From assembly GCA_937934635.1 (NCBI GenBank), contig CALGZD010000430.1:1-23673 (forward strand): 23,673 bases of DNA. The letters are read 5' to 3'. How positions within the stretch are numbered: the stretch's first letter is position 1; each line of letters opens with the position of its first letter. The stretch comes from an uncultured Deinococcales bacterium (GTDB taxonomy: Bacteria; Deinococcota; Deinococci; Deinococcales; Trueperaceae). The notes beneath the pieces were generated by a model. The model was not told the origin of the DNA, searched no databases, and was given only the letters and a program-made list of their open reading frames with translations. Made by a program: the position numbers and the translations under genes. This document shows positions 10,476 through 18,203 of the stretch, piece by piece.

Positions 10476-11367
10476 AGCCTTCAGCAACCATCACACACTG
10501 CCCTGCTATCCAAACACCTGTAACTTCACCATTTTCTTTACTTGCCCTTGCTTGCAACACACTGGGTCTACCCATTTCTACACCTTGAATAATTTTCCAA
10601 GATAAATTCACACTACTTTGCTCACTATAGTGACTCAACATCCCCACCAAAGCACAATTTGCACTACCTGTCGCAGGGTCTTCAGGCACACCATCAAGCG
10701 GTGCAAACATTCGTGCACGTATGTCAAAATCATCTTTACTATCTTGAGTTTTGATATAGATATGAATATCAGGCGTAACATCTAAATCAACAAGTTTATC
10801 TAAGGCAGCTAGATTCACGCGTGCTTTTTCTAAAGCAATCCTGTCTTTTAGCCCAACTATTAAAAAAGGTAATCCGACAGATGCAACCTGAGGCATATGC
10901 GTTTCTGTAACAATATCACTCACGCCTAAGTTCAATACATCAGCCACTAACTGTTCATTTACAGATTTTCCAATAGATAGCTTTTCAGGTGCTTTGAGTT
11001 CAGACCATATAGCTTTAGCAGTTTCATTACGAATAGTAATCGGTACAAGTCCAGCTTTTTCTTCAAAAACGATTTCTGTAATTTCTAGCAAATCACCAAA
11101 TTCACCAATAGTAGCTAAGGTAAAAGCAGTACCAACATTTGGATGTCCAGCAAATGGCACTTCGATGGTAGGCGTGAAGATACGAACTTTTCTCGTATTT
11201 CCTGAATCAGCAGGAAATACAAAAGTACTTTCAGAAAAATTAAATTCAGTAGCAATCTTTTGCATTTGTTCTGTGCTCAAGCCTTCAGCATTTGGCAAAA
11301 CTGCCAAAGGGTTGCCACCAAAACGTGTTTCTGTAAAGACATCACAAATGTAATACTTGTACTTCAT
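10462..11367 (-). CDS. PhzF-like isomerase/epimerase family protein
   Basis: Member of the PhzF family, which has the diaminopimelate-epimerase fold and catalyses isomerisations; PhzF itself acts in phenazine synthesis, but most members have unknown substrates. I place the start at ATG 11367 (301 aa), since family homology begins at MKYKYYICDVFTETRFGGNP. An ATG at 11427 would add 20 residues lying inside the upstream gene. Motifs: FGGNPLAV, NFSESTFVFP with the family's catalytic Glu (residue 46), FAGHPNVGTAF (73-83) and EDPATGSANCALVG. Only one base separates its ATG from the TGA of the glycosylase gene (TGAGATG), so translation is probably coupled. No phenazine genes are nearby; a general metabolic or repair role is more likely than antibiotic synthesis. 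Confidence 0.85.
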   Translation of the reverse strand: MKYKYYICDVFTETRFGGNPLAVLPNAEGLSTEQMQKIATEFNFSESTFVFPADSGNTRKVRIFTPTIEVPFAGHPNVGTAFTLATIGEFGDLLEITEIVFEEKAGLVPITIRNETAKAIWSELKAPEKLSIGKSVNEQLVADVLNLGVSDIVTETHMPQVASVGLPFLIVGLKDRIALEKARVNLAALDKLVDLDVTPDIHIYIKTQDSKDDFDIRARMFAPLDGVPEDPATGSANCALVGMLSHYSEQSSVNLSWKIIQGVEMGRPSVLQARASKENGEVTGVWIAGQCVMVAEGYITV

Positions 11368-11368
11368 C

Positions 11369-12061
11369 TCAATCCAAAACCCTTCCTCGCTCACATAAGT
11401 AGTGATGCCAGAGCAATCTCGATGCAACCGAACGCCAAGGTTTCCAAGCTACTGCAATTTCCTCAAGTTCATCTTGTGTCGGTCGCTCAACACCCCACAA
11501 ATCTCGGTAGGCTGCTGTCAGCGCAACATCACCTTTAGGCCAAATATCTGCCCTAAGTAATACTTGCAGTAAGTACACATTCGCAGTCCAAGTACCGATG
11601 CCCGTTAGTGCTGTTAGCTTGTCGTAAACATCTTTATCAGATAATTTCGGAAAGCTATCAAACTCTAGTTCACCATCTAGCACTGCTTGTGAAAGTATGC
11701 GCCCATAACGCACTTTTTGTCGACTCATACCAAGTGTACGCTGTTCTGCATCATCCAAACTAAGAAATGACTCAGGGGTGATGTTACCAAGTTCAGCTAC
11801 AAGTTTTTCATAGGTAGCTTTGGCTGACTCAAGCGATACTTGCTGCTCGATGATGATAAAAAGCAAACTTGCAAAACCACCATCACGTTGCCACATAGGT
11901 GGGTTGCCATAAGCATCTACAACCTTTTGAAAGATAGGTTCAACTTTACAAAGCTCTTTTACCGCCTTATTTTGCTTTTTTAGGTCAAGCATTACAATCT
12001 CTGAACCTGACTTTAAATTAGGCTTTGAATTAGGCTTTGAATTAGGCTTTGAATTAGGCAT
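11369..12061 (-). CDS. HhH-GPD superfamily DNA-3-methyladenine glycosylase (AlkA-like)
   Basis: Removes alkylated bases from DNA to begin base-excision repair. The 230-aa protein has the helix-hairpin-helix at about 150-163 (LTALTGIGTWTANVYLL) and the catalytic Asp at 178 in WPKGDVALTAAY. FIIIEQQVSLESA is the typical substrate-pocket segment of the compact AlkA class that lacks the N-terminal beta domain. The N-terminus starts with NSKP repeated three times, produced by a 12-bp unit repeated in tandem, and is surely disordered. An internal ATG at 11992 (residue 24, MLDLKKQNKAV) is a plausible alternative start, with AGAG upstream, which would exclude the repeats; no clear ribosome-binding site precedes the upstream ATG. 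It is followed by the PhzF-like gene with one base between them. Confidence 0.88.
   Translation of the reverse strand: MPNSKPNSKPNSKPNLKSGSEIVMLDLKKQNKAVKELCKVEPIFQKVVDAYGNPPMWQRDGGFASLLFIIIEQQVSLESAKATYEKLVAELGNITPESFLSLDDAEQRTLGMSRQKVRYGRILSQAVLDGELEFDSFPKLSDKDVYDKLTALTGIGTWTANVYLLQVLLRADIWPKGDVALTAAYRDLWGVERPTQDELEEIAVAWKPWRSVASRLLWHHYLCERGRVLD
12002..12058. repeat. 12-bp tandem repeat at the 5' end of the glycosylase gene
   Basis: GGCTTTGAATTA on the plus strand recurs every 12 bp, giving Asn-Ser-Lys-Pro units on the minus strand (the fourth reads Asn-Leu-Lys-Ser). In-frame copy-number change would alter only the disordered tail. Confidence 0.8.
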
Positions 12062-12103
12062 TGTGATGATAATAACTCAAAATCTAGCCTTATTGCTTTT
12101 TCT

Positions 12104-12133
12104 CCCTCCTTTTAAAAAGGAGGGTCGGGGTGG
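12104..12133. repeat. Dispersed GC-rich palindromic repeat, copy 1
   Basis: CCCTCCTTTT and AAAAGGAGGG pair perfectly around one base, followed by TCGGGGTGG and ATT. This is the pattern of the two other copies (19977 and 20095), though diverged. It lies in the 177-bp gap between the divergent glycosylase and antiporter genes. Confidence 0.7.
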
Positions 12134-12238
12134 ATTCAATAAATGTCAAGATATAGTTGCGATAACTTATAACAAAACAAGCTTAGTTTATTTTTTGTCA
12201 TAGCTTTTGTGACAGGAAATCACGTAAACTGAAATATC

Positions 12239-13528
12239 ATGACTAGCTTCGAAATTTTTGCCATTATCATTTCCATGACCGCTTTGTTCGGTTGGATTAA
12301 CGAACGTTTTATCAAACTACCAACAGCCATAGGGCTTATGTTGGTCTCCCTACTAATGTCACTAGGTCTTATCTTTTTTGCCACAGACGCTATGCAAGTT
12401 TGGGTGAAAAATCTTCTTATTGGTTTAGATTTCAATGATCTTGTCATGAATGGCATGTTGAGTGTTTTGCTTTTTGCAGGCGCATTGCACGTCAATCTAA
12501 ATGACCTAAGCAAACAAGGCTGGCCAATTTTTGTACTAGCAAGTGTTGGTGTCATCACCTCCACCTTTATCGTAGGTACGTTGACTTACTACATGCTCAA
12601 TTTCTTTGATTTACACATCAGCTATACCTATGCACTAGTCTTTGGTGCACTCATTTCGCCCACCGACCCAATTGCGGTACTGAGTATTTTAAAAAGCATC
12701 GGTGTGCGTAAAGATGTTGAAACGCTCATCACAGGTGAATCCCTCTTCAACGATGGTGTTGGCGTTGTTGTCTTTAGTGTGATTGTTGGTTTACTTGGCA
12801 CTAGTGGCGGACATGGTAGCGGGCATAGTAGTGAAGCAGTAGATGCGGCTCATGCAGTTGAATCTAGCAATAACGTCATGAATGCCCTCACCCTTTTTGG
12901 ACAAGAAGCCATCGGTGGCATCATCTTTGGTCTAATCCTTGGGTATATTGGCTATTACATGCTCAAATCAATTAATAGCTATCCTGTAGAAGTCATGGTG
13001 AGTTTAGCAATAGTTGTAGGCGGCTATGCACTAGCACATGCACTTCACACCTCTGGACCACTTGCGATGGTTGTAGCTGGCTTACTACTTGGTAATCAAG
13101 GTAGACGTTTTGCTATGTCAGACACAACTCGTGAACACCTAGACAAGTTCTGGGAGATGATGGATGAAATCCTAAATGCCGTCCTCTTTGTACTTATTGG
13201 CATGGAACTACTTATAGTTGTCTATGACCAGCAACGAATTATTGCTGCATTGCTTGCTATTCCAATTGTGTTACTTGCTCGCTTTATTGCTGTTGGGTTG
13301 CCAATTAGTATCTTCAGGCTTGGTCGTAGCTTTCCAAAATACACAGTGCGTTTGCTGGTATGGGGTGGTTTACGTGGGGGAATTTCGGTTGCGCTTGCGC
13401 TTTCACTTGCACAGGGAACTGAGCGTGACATCATTTTAGCAATGACCTATGCAGTGGTTGTTTTTGCTATTTTGATTCAGGGAATGACTGTTGGGCAGAT
13501 AGCAAAGCGAGTTCCACCTATAGATTAA
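12239..13528 (+). CDS. Na+(K+)/H+ antiporter, CPA1 (NhaP-like) family
   Basis: Integral membrane protein of 429 aa with about 12 hydrophobic segments, exchanging cytoplasmic sodium or potassium for protons. Signature residues are present: SPTDPIAVLSILK at 140-152 and GESLFNDGVGVVVF at 167-180. The Asn-Asp pair (171-172) is the ion-binding motif usual in electroneutral CPA1 exchangers. RLLVWGGLRGGISVALALS near 367 is the conserved arginine/glycine helix. The protein stops soon after the last helix and so lacks the long regulatory tail of eukaryotic homologues. A loop near 188-212 carries an insert rich in His, Gly and Ser (GGHGSGHSSEAVDAAHA). The ATG has no strong ribosome-binding site. Divergent from the glycosylase gene; no operon partner. 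Confidence 0.93.
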   Translation: MTSFEIFAIIISMTALFGWINERFIKLPTAIGLMLVSLLMSLGLIFFATDAMQVWVKNLLIGLDFNDLVMNGMLSVLLFAGALHVNLNDLSKQGWPIFVLASVGVITSTFIVGTLTYYMLNFFDLHISYTYALVFGALISPTDPIAVLSILKSIGVRKDVETLITGESLFNDGVGVVVFSVIVGLLGTSGGHGSGHSSEAVDAAHAVESSNNVMNALTLFGQEAIGGIIFGLILGYIGYYMLKSINSYPVEVMVSLAIVVGGYALAHALHTSGPLAMVVAGLLLGNQGRRFAMSDTTREHLDKFWEMMDEILNAVLFVLIGMELLIVVYDQQRIIAALLAIPIVLLARFIAVGLPISIFRLGRSFPKYTVRLLVWGGLRGGISVALALSLAQGTERDIILAMTYAVVVFAILIQGMTVGQIAKRVPPID

Positions 13529-13893
13529 TAGTACTAAATTGATAGCATACAAAGTTTGCTTTTGAGAGTCCAATAAAAAACGTATGACCCTGTATAAAGC
13601 GTACTATGTAGGCGTGAATGAAAACCTCAAGAGTACTGTCACAGACGCAAATATCATGAAAACTCAGAACGTAGCAGCTTGTGCAGAATCGGATTATATT
13701 CTCAAATCCTCAATGCATAGAAAGTGCGTTCTAGACGCAAAAGACACATAATAGAGCCTTCAAGAAATTTGTAGTTATACGACTTTTACTTAATTCTCGT
13801 TTGCTTTTACTAGCGTTTCCACGTAATGTTGACCCATGCTAAATGAGTTCGTTCCTACTCGCACTGTGTGGTTTTCACAGACATCTGCATCGC

Positions 13894-13931
13894 CGATTGA
13901 TTGCTGTTGCAGTGAATCGTGGAAATGCTAT
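13894..13931. repeat. Dispersed hairpin repeat, degenerate copy
   Basis: GCAGTGAATCGTGGAA then A and TGCTAT (13909-13931) matches 22 of 23 bases with 17027-17049. CGATT (13894-13898) and AATCG (13915-13919) form a short stem. The inner loop sequence is the reverse complement of the loop in the other copy at 13 of 14 positions. Confidence 0.7.
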
Positions 13932-14020
13932 ACAGATAAAACAAAAGCTTATCAGAGCTCATTATGTATACCTGAAACATCACAGTAATTCTTCAGTAAT
14001 GTTTGATTAACTAGCTTGTC

Positions 14021-14073
14021 TTATCGTTTACAAGCTTTTCGTTAATGGAAATTAACTAAAAGCTTAACGATAA
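14021..14073. repeat. Long near-perfect hairpin with a GGAA tetraloop upstream of the G8 gene
   Basis: TTATCGTT pairs with AACGATAA, a 3-base bulge (TAC) follows, then AAGCTTTTCGTTAAT pairs with ATTAACTAAAAGCTT with one C/T mismatch, closing on GGAA, a GNRA-type loop. This is 22 pairs in 53 bp. It ends 116 bp before the likely G8 start. It could be a terminator, a 5'-leader fold or a palindromic repeat; no T run follows on the plus strand. Confidence 0.7.
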
Positions 14074-14189
14074 AAACTGAGTTTTAAATTGCCAATAGAT
14101 AGTTGTGTAAGGTCGCCTCTTTCCTCATCACCACACCCTACATTTGTATTCACAGGCAATTTAAATGTTTCAGAACATTCTGGGGGAAT

Positions 14190-16919
14190 ATGAAATCTTT
14201 AAGTCAATATTCACATGCAATCAACAAGCTGTTTTATTCTATACGCACTTATTTTATAAATATTTATCGTATACCTAGTCGCAATCAACATCAAAAAAAT
14301 AGTATACAGTATTTAAAACATACTTTTATCTTAACAGTTGTACTTTTCCTAATTACATCTTGCTCTGAACCATTAGAGCCTTATGGACCACCAGTTACAT
14401 CAAACCCAGACCAAACCGAAGCTGTTACGAGAGTACCTGAACCTACAGAACCTACTAAACCTACAGAACCCACTAAACCTACTGAAGCAAGCAAAGAACC
14501 CACATCAACTATACCTTCAGGTAGCAGATGGTCAGATGCAGCTTCTTGGAATGGCGTAGTTCCACAAGATGGAGATATTGTAACTATTCCTGTAGGCAAA
14601 GAAATAATTCTAAATAGCTCTACACCAAAGCTTGCAGGTTTAAACATTTTAGGATCACTAAAAATCATTGGTGATACAACAGTTTTAAGTTCTGATTGGA
14701 TAAAAATTTCTGGAAAACTCACAATTGGGAGTGAAGAAAAACCTTTTGATAAGACAACAATAATTCAACTAACAGGAACTCCTGAAACTTCAATGCACCA
14801 CATTGGCAATAGGGTAATCGCAATAATGTCTGGTGGTGTCTTTGAAATTTATGCAGATGCGCCAAAAACAACTTGGACAAAACTAGCTAAAAACTCACAA
14901 GCTGGTTCTAATCAACTCACACTTGAAATGAATCCAGAGTGGAAAGTCGGCGATAGGATTGTTATTGCCTCTACAGATTATAATTTTGAACAAGCTGAAG
15001 AGCGAACTATTACTGCAATCAACGGTGCTGTTATCGAATTAGATACGCCACTAGATTATTTGCACTGGGGAGAACTACAAAAAATTGCAGGTAAAACTAT
15101 CGATACTCGAGCCGAAGTTGCGGTGCTCAGCCGAAAAGTGCGAATCGAATCAATCGACGATATATATGCCCAAAGTCAAGGTTACGGTGGACACATCATG
15201 GCTATGCCAAATAGTAGCTTGAAACTTGATGGTGTAGAGCTAACTCGAATGGGACAACGAGGTGAGGTTGGACGTTATCCAATTCATTGGCACCAAGCAG
15301 GAGATTCTCAAGGGGATTTTGTTAAACGAACTTCAATTCATCATAGTTTCAATCGTTGTATCACGATTCACGGTGCACATAATGTATTGATTCAAGAAAC
15401 CGTGGCGTACGAAAGTTTTGGTCATTGCTTCTTTTTAGAAGATGGTATCGAACAAGGTAATCGCTTTGAGCGAGTACTAGGTTTAAGCATCCGAAAACCA
15501 AGTGAAGATTATGCGCTACTATCTACCGACACAATTGACCCAGGTCCAGCAGTTTTCTGGATAACAAATCCTGATAACCTTTACATAAATAATGTGGCAG
15601 CAGGTTCAGAAGGATCAGGTTTTTGGTTTGGATTACCACAACACCCAACAGGACCATCAGCAACAACATCAGTCTTTCCAAGGTCACTCCCCTTAGCTGG
15701 TTTTAATCAAAACACTGCACACTCAAACCAGTTTGATGCACTGCATGTTGATAGAGGACCTAATGCCGAACTTGATGCTGAAACAAGCTATTACGTTCCT
15801 CGAAATGTTCCAAGTGATGCAAATTCCGCACCTGTACCAGCAGTTTTTGACAACTTTTCTGCATTTAAAAATCGAAGACGTGCAATCTGGTTACGTGGTC
15901 AAAACTTAGTGGTTCGTGGTGGCACATTCAGTGACAATGCGATTGGTGTAACCATGGCTGCAGCAAACAATACAGTCGAAAAAAGTGTATTCATTGGGGA
16001 ATCTGCTAACAAAGGTACACCTGCTCAAGGTGAGCTAACTGGCATAGACGGTCGCAGTTTGCCATTGCCAATAGATAACCTATGCCAAAAATGCCCTGAC
16101 AAAGTTATTCGTGGTTTTGAGGTATATGACGGAGTAACTTCAGCAAACGAGCTGACTTTTGCTAACTACATTCCAAATGCTCTGCGAGAAGCTGCGGCAT
16201 TAAGCCAGCTTGATTTTACCGAATTCGAGGTTTCTCCTGAAAATTCGATATCAAAAATTACCATATCTCCAGAAAGCAAAGCACTGTACTTCTTTGACCC
16301 GAACATGTTGAGCGGTCAGACTGATGGCTATCAATCAACAGTGTTTATCGATAAAGATGGAAGCCTTACGGGCAAAGCTAATCAGAGCATTGTTGTAAAC
16401 CAACCTTTACTACTGTCTGATGCTTGCACCTATAAAAGCGACTGGAATGCATGGATTTGTGATGAGCGCTATATATCACTAAGGTTTGATACTGTTGACC
16501 TGCACCTCAGCAGTGTTGCACTTGCTCATGAAGATTCAGCTAAGAACACCATGGCTGGTATGCCAGATAGTAATGTCTACACCAGTAATCTTTTGCCAAA
16601 TACTGATCGCTGGTATAGCTATGACTATAGTGAACAACCAAAGCATACCCGAGTCAATATGTTTAGCTTACAAACAGGTGATTTTGTTAAGTTTAGTTTG
16701 CCATATACCCACTCTGATGTCTTGATTTACAGAGATAGAAGGTTGAACGATGACAACAGGTTAGTAGAAGCAAAAAGTTTAGAAGAACTAGAAGCGAGTA
16801 GTGGAGACTGCTACTTCCTGCAAGATAAGCGACTCTATCTCAAGTTACAGGCTCGAGCTGGCTTTGATTATGCTGCTTTTGATATCTGCACAACTGATAA
16901 ATGTGAAATCATGCAATAA
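14190..16919 (+). CDS. G8-domain beta-helix lipoprotein, bacterial CEMIP/TMEM2-like
   Basis: Probably a surface lipoprotein of 909 aa if started at ATG 14190, preceded by GGGGGA; the frame stays open to a GTG at 14103. An unusually long basic N-region leads to the hydrophobic segment TFILTVVLFLITSC with a lipobox Cys. A Thr/Pro/Glu/Lys linker of PTEPTK units follows, then a G8 domain (SRWSDAASWNGVVPQDGD onward, about 120 residues). A long right-handed beta-helix comes next, with IHWHQAGDSQGDFV and SIHHSFNRCITIHGAHNVLI. ESFGHCFFLEDGIEQGN closely matches the core of animal KIAA1199/CEMIP and TMEM2 proteins, which take part in hyaluronan breakdown. The later FWITNPDN...NNVAAGSEGSGFWFG and DGSLTG...DWNAWICDERY blocks also match that family. 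Polysaccharide binding or cleavage outside the cell is the inference; no carbohydrate operon is adjacent. Confidence 0.85.
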   Translation: MKSLSQYSHAINKLFYSIRTYFINIYRIPSRNQHQKNSIQYLKHTFILTVVLFLITSCSEPLEPYGPPVTSNPDQTEAVTRVPEPTEPTKPTEPTKPTEASKEPTSTIPSGSRWSDAASWNGVVPQDGDIVTIPVGKEIILNSSTPKLAGLNILGSLKIIGDTTVLSSDWIKISGKLTIGSEEKPFDKTTIIQLTGTPETSMHHIGNRVIAIMSGGVFEIYADAPKTTWTKLAKNSQAGSNQLTLEMNPEWKVGDRIVIASTDYNFEQAEERTITAINGAVIELDTPLDYLHWGELQKIAGKTIDTRAEVAVLSRKVRIESIDDIYAQSQGYGGHIMAMPNSSLKLDGVELTRMGQRGEVGRYPIHWHQAGDSQGDFVKRTSIHHSFNRCITIHGAHNVLIQETVAYESFGHCFFLEDGIEQGNRFERVLGLSIRKPSEDYALLSTDTIDPGPAVFWITNPDNLYINNVAAGSEGSGFWFGLPQHPTGPSATTSVFPRSLPLAGFNQNTAHSNQFDALHVDRGPNAELDAETSYYVPRNVPSDANSAPVPAVFDNFSAFKNRRRAIWLRGQNLVVRGGTFSDNAIGVTMAAANNTVEKSVFIGESANKGTPAQGELTGIDGRSLPLPIDNLCQKCPDKVIRGFEVYDGVTSANELTFANYIPNALREAAALSQLDFTEFEVSPENSISKITISPESKALYFFDPNMLSGQTDGYQSTVFIDKDGSLTGKANQSIVVNQPLLLSDACTYKSDWNAWICDERYISLRFDTVDLHLSSVALAHEDSAKNTMAGMPDSNVYTSNLLPNTDRWYSYDYSEQPKHTRVNMFSLQTGDFVKFSLPYTHSDVLIYRDRRLNDDNRLVEAKSLEELEASSGDCYFLQDKRLYLKLQARAGFDYAAFDICTTDKCEIMQ

Positions 16920-16958
16920 TCACTTCGACATAAACTAAGCATACTTTTTCATTACGCT

Positions 16959-17004
16959 ATGAGGTAAAACGTTCTAAAAGCATGAGGTAAAACGTTCCAA
17001 AAGC
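16959..17004. repeat. 23-bp tandem duplication
   Basis: ATGAGGTAAAACGTT plus CTAAAAGC (16959-16981) is followed at once by the same unit with one T-to-C change (16982-17004). Non-coding, 3' to the G8 gene. Confidence 0.85.
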
Positions 17005-17008
17005 TCTT

Positions 17009-17040
17009 CCACGATTAACTGCAACAGCAGTGAATCGTGG
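17009..17040. terminator. Strong hairpin between convergent G8 and DsbA-like genes
   Basis: CCACGATT pairs with AATCGTGG and ACTGC with GCAGT around an AACA loop, with a single A/G mismatch: 13 pairs in 32 nt. It sits between convergent genes, so it may serve as a bidirectional terminator, although the T runs on either side are poor. Sequence is shared with 13894-13931, so it is also a dispersed repeat. Confidence 0.6.
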
Positions 17041-17074
17041 AACTGCTATTCGTACTTAACTGCTATTCGTACTT
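17041..17074. repeat. 17-bp perfect tandem duplication
   Basis: AACTGCTATTCGTACTT occurs twice without a gap, immediately after the hairpin and just before the stop codon of the DsbA-like gene. Confidence 0.9.
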
Positions 17075-17088
17075 ATTAGTAGGTAGCA

Positions 17089-17808
17089 TTAGTTTGCAAG
17101 TTCGTTTTCAATAATCCCTGCAAGCTGCTCATAACTAGGTGGTCCAGGCAATGTCCGACCATTCACCCTAAACGATGGCGTAGCACGTAACCGCAAACTA
17201 CGAGCAAACTCTAAGTCATGTGCAACCGTTGCTTCATGCTGTCCTGAATCTAAGCATTGATTAAATGCATTCATATCCATACCAACAGTTTCTGCATGAC
17301 GTTTAAGTGTGCTTAGTGCTAAACCTGCATGGCTTTCATAAACAAGGTCATGAAATGGCCAGAACTTATCTTGGTCATAGGCACACTGCCCAGCTTCAGC
17401 AGCTTTTGGTGATTGTGCCGTAATTACAGGAAAGTCTTTCCAAACAAACTGAACCTTGTCACCATATTCTTCAAGGATTCTATCTTTGATACCTGCCTCA
17501 TGCCAGCCTTGGCAACCATGACAACCAAAATCTGCAAATTCAGTTATGACAACGGGTGCTGCTTCTGCACCAACCGTTGGGTCATTCACAAGTCGAACTT
17601 GACTAACAGCTTTCATGCCTCCTTGTGGCCATGCGAGCGTTGCTACAACTGCAAGAATTGCCAAACCTACAATTGAAGCTTGAATAAGTTGGTTTCGTTT
17701 TTTCTGGGCTACTTTAGCTTCACGTTTCTTTGCTCGATTGTTTTTCTTTTGAGCACTTTTAGAAAAGGTAGCTTCTTCTGACTGATTATTTTTTCTTTTC
17801 TTTGACAT
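17089..17808 (-). CDS. Membrane-anchored DsbA-like thiol oxidoreductase
   Basis: A 239-aa protein with a very basic cytoplasmic tail (residues 1-40, rich in Lys, Arg, Asn and Gln), one membrane helix at about 41-60 (IQASIVGLAILAVVATLAW), then an extracytoplasmic thioredoxin-fold domain. The active site is FGCHGC with the CxxC at 96-99, and RATPSFRVNG holds the cis-Pro loop that follows in this fold. VGAEAAPVVITEFADFGC is typical of the DsbA/thioredoxin_4 group. It probably forms or shuffles disulfides in exported proteins; the neighbouring G8 lipoprotein has cysteines and could be a client, but this is inference. No DsbB or VKOR partner is in the window. AAGGT precedes the ATG. It is divergent from the glyoxylate genes, across the promoter-bearing repeat at 17914. 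Confidence 0.9.
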   Translation of the reverse strand: MSKKRKNNQSEEATFSKSAQKKNNRAKKREAKVAQKKRNQLIQASIVGLAILAVVATLAWPQGGMKAVSQVRLVNDPTVGAEAAPVVITEFADFGCHGCQGWHEAGIKDRILEEYGDKVQFVWKDFPVITAQSPKAAEAGQCAYDQDKFWPFHDLVYESHAGLALSTLKRHAETVGMDMNAFNQCLDSGQHEATVAHDLEFARSLRLRATPSFRVNGRTLPGPPSYEQLAGIIENELAN

Positions 17809-17910
17809 TATGTGCTTACCTTAGCTAAGTCACTTTTGTTGATTTGTTGTTTAGTTGACCTAAAGTCTTAAGTAAGTTTTAGCAAGTCTTTATGAAGTAG
17901 GTATTCATTA

Positions 17911-17939
17911 CTAATACCGAAGTGAATCATAAATGTCAT
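17911..17939 (-). promoter_or_regulatory. Outward promoter-like sequence at the left end of repeat copy A
   Basis: On the minus strand, ATGACA (17934-17939) is followed after 17 bases by TATTAG (17911-17916). It faces the DsbA-like gene, whose ATG is about 100 bp away. The -10 match is moderate (4 of 6). Confidence 0.45.
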
Positions 17940-18038
17940 AATCCCAGTCAATACACAAGGTTTTCAAGCCTTTATCCTTCGGTTATTTCGCAATCTTTGC
18001 GACTATATCTTTATGACATTCATCTTTCAGTTTAGTAT
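17914..18038 (+). mobile_element. 125-bp dispersed element with imperfect terminal inverted repeats, copy A
   Basis: The left end (ATACCGAAGTGAATCATAAA then TGTCATAATC) is identical over 30 bases to the other copy at 23536-23661. The right end (TTATGACATTCATC then TTTCAGTTTAGTAT) matches it at 26 of 28. Left and right ends are inverted repeats of each other at 22 of 28 positions. The interior is unrelated between copies except for CCTTCGGTT at the same offset. It has no coding content. MITE-like, but no transposase or clear target duplication is seen. Confidence 0.7.
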
Positions 18039-18041
18039 AAT
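18013..18041 (+). promoter_or_regulatory. Near-consensus promoter at the right end of repeat copy A
   Basis: ATGACA (18013-18018), a 17-bp spacer, then TATAAT (18036-18041): five of six and six of six matches to the sigma70-type consensus. It points towards malate synthase, whose start is about 290 bp downstream. Confidence 0.65.
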
Positions 18042-18130
18042 ATGAGCAATGCTTAAGGTTGATTTAGGACAAAACAGTTAAAAAAGCCCTGCAAAGCATA
18101 TTTTTGAGTGTTTTTCTCAAAAACTGCAAG

Positions 18131-18200
18131 ATGTAACCTTCACGTCTCAAAAGCATTCATACTGACAGATACTACTTGGCTTTCCAGTTAAAGGTTACAT
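18131..18200 (+). other. Foldable leader upstream of malate synthase
   Basis: ATGTAACCTT (18131-18140) and AAGGTTACAT (18191-18200) are a perfect 10-bp inverted pair enclosing 50 nt. AAAGC (18150-18154) and GCTTT (18179-18183) can pair inside. Just upstream, TTTTTGAG and CTCAAAAA (18101-18123) form a separate AT-rich hairpin. These would be in the RNA if transcription starts at the promoter of copy A. Confidence 0.45.
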
Positions 18201-18203
18201 CAA

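Larger units (their letters stand above)
13529..14189. other. Gap between the antiporter and G8 genes
   Basis: About 660 bp with no convincing gene. A 55-codon frame (13584-13751, plus) has no ribosome-binding site and no recognisable content, so I do not call it. The gap holds a degenerate copy of the dispersed hairpin (13894-13931), a short hairpin CTGTG/CACAG (13864-13880) and the long palindrome at 14021-14073. An 11-nt direct repeat starting CAGTAAT occurs near 13983-14000. Confidence 0.6.

Noticed and set aside
11368..11427. Longer PhzF-like start at ATG 11427
   Set aside because: The extra 20 residues lie inside the glycosylase gene and show no family similarity; ATG 11367 sits exactly at the start of homology.
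12002..12058. CRISPR-like array from regularly spaced repeats
   Set aside because: The 12-bp units are contiguous with no spacers and lie inside a reading frame.
13584..13751. 55-codon plus-strand frame after the antiporter
   Set aside because: No ribosome-binding site, no recognisable family and a length easily reached by chance in this gap.
14103..14189. GTG start at 14103 for the G8 lipoprotein
   Set aside because: It has no ribosome-binding site and would make an implausibly long signal region; ATG 14190 has GGGGGA upstream.
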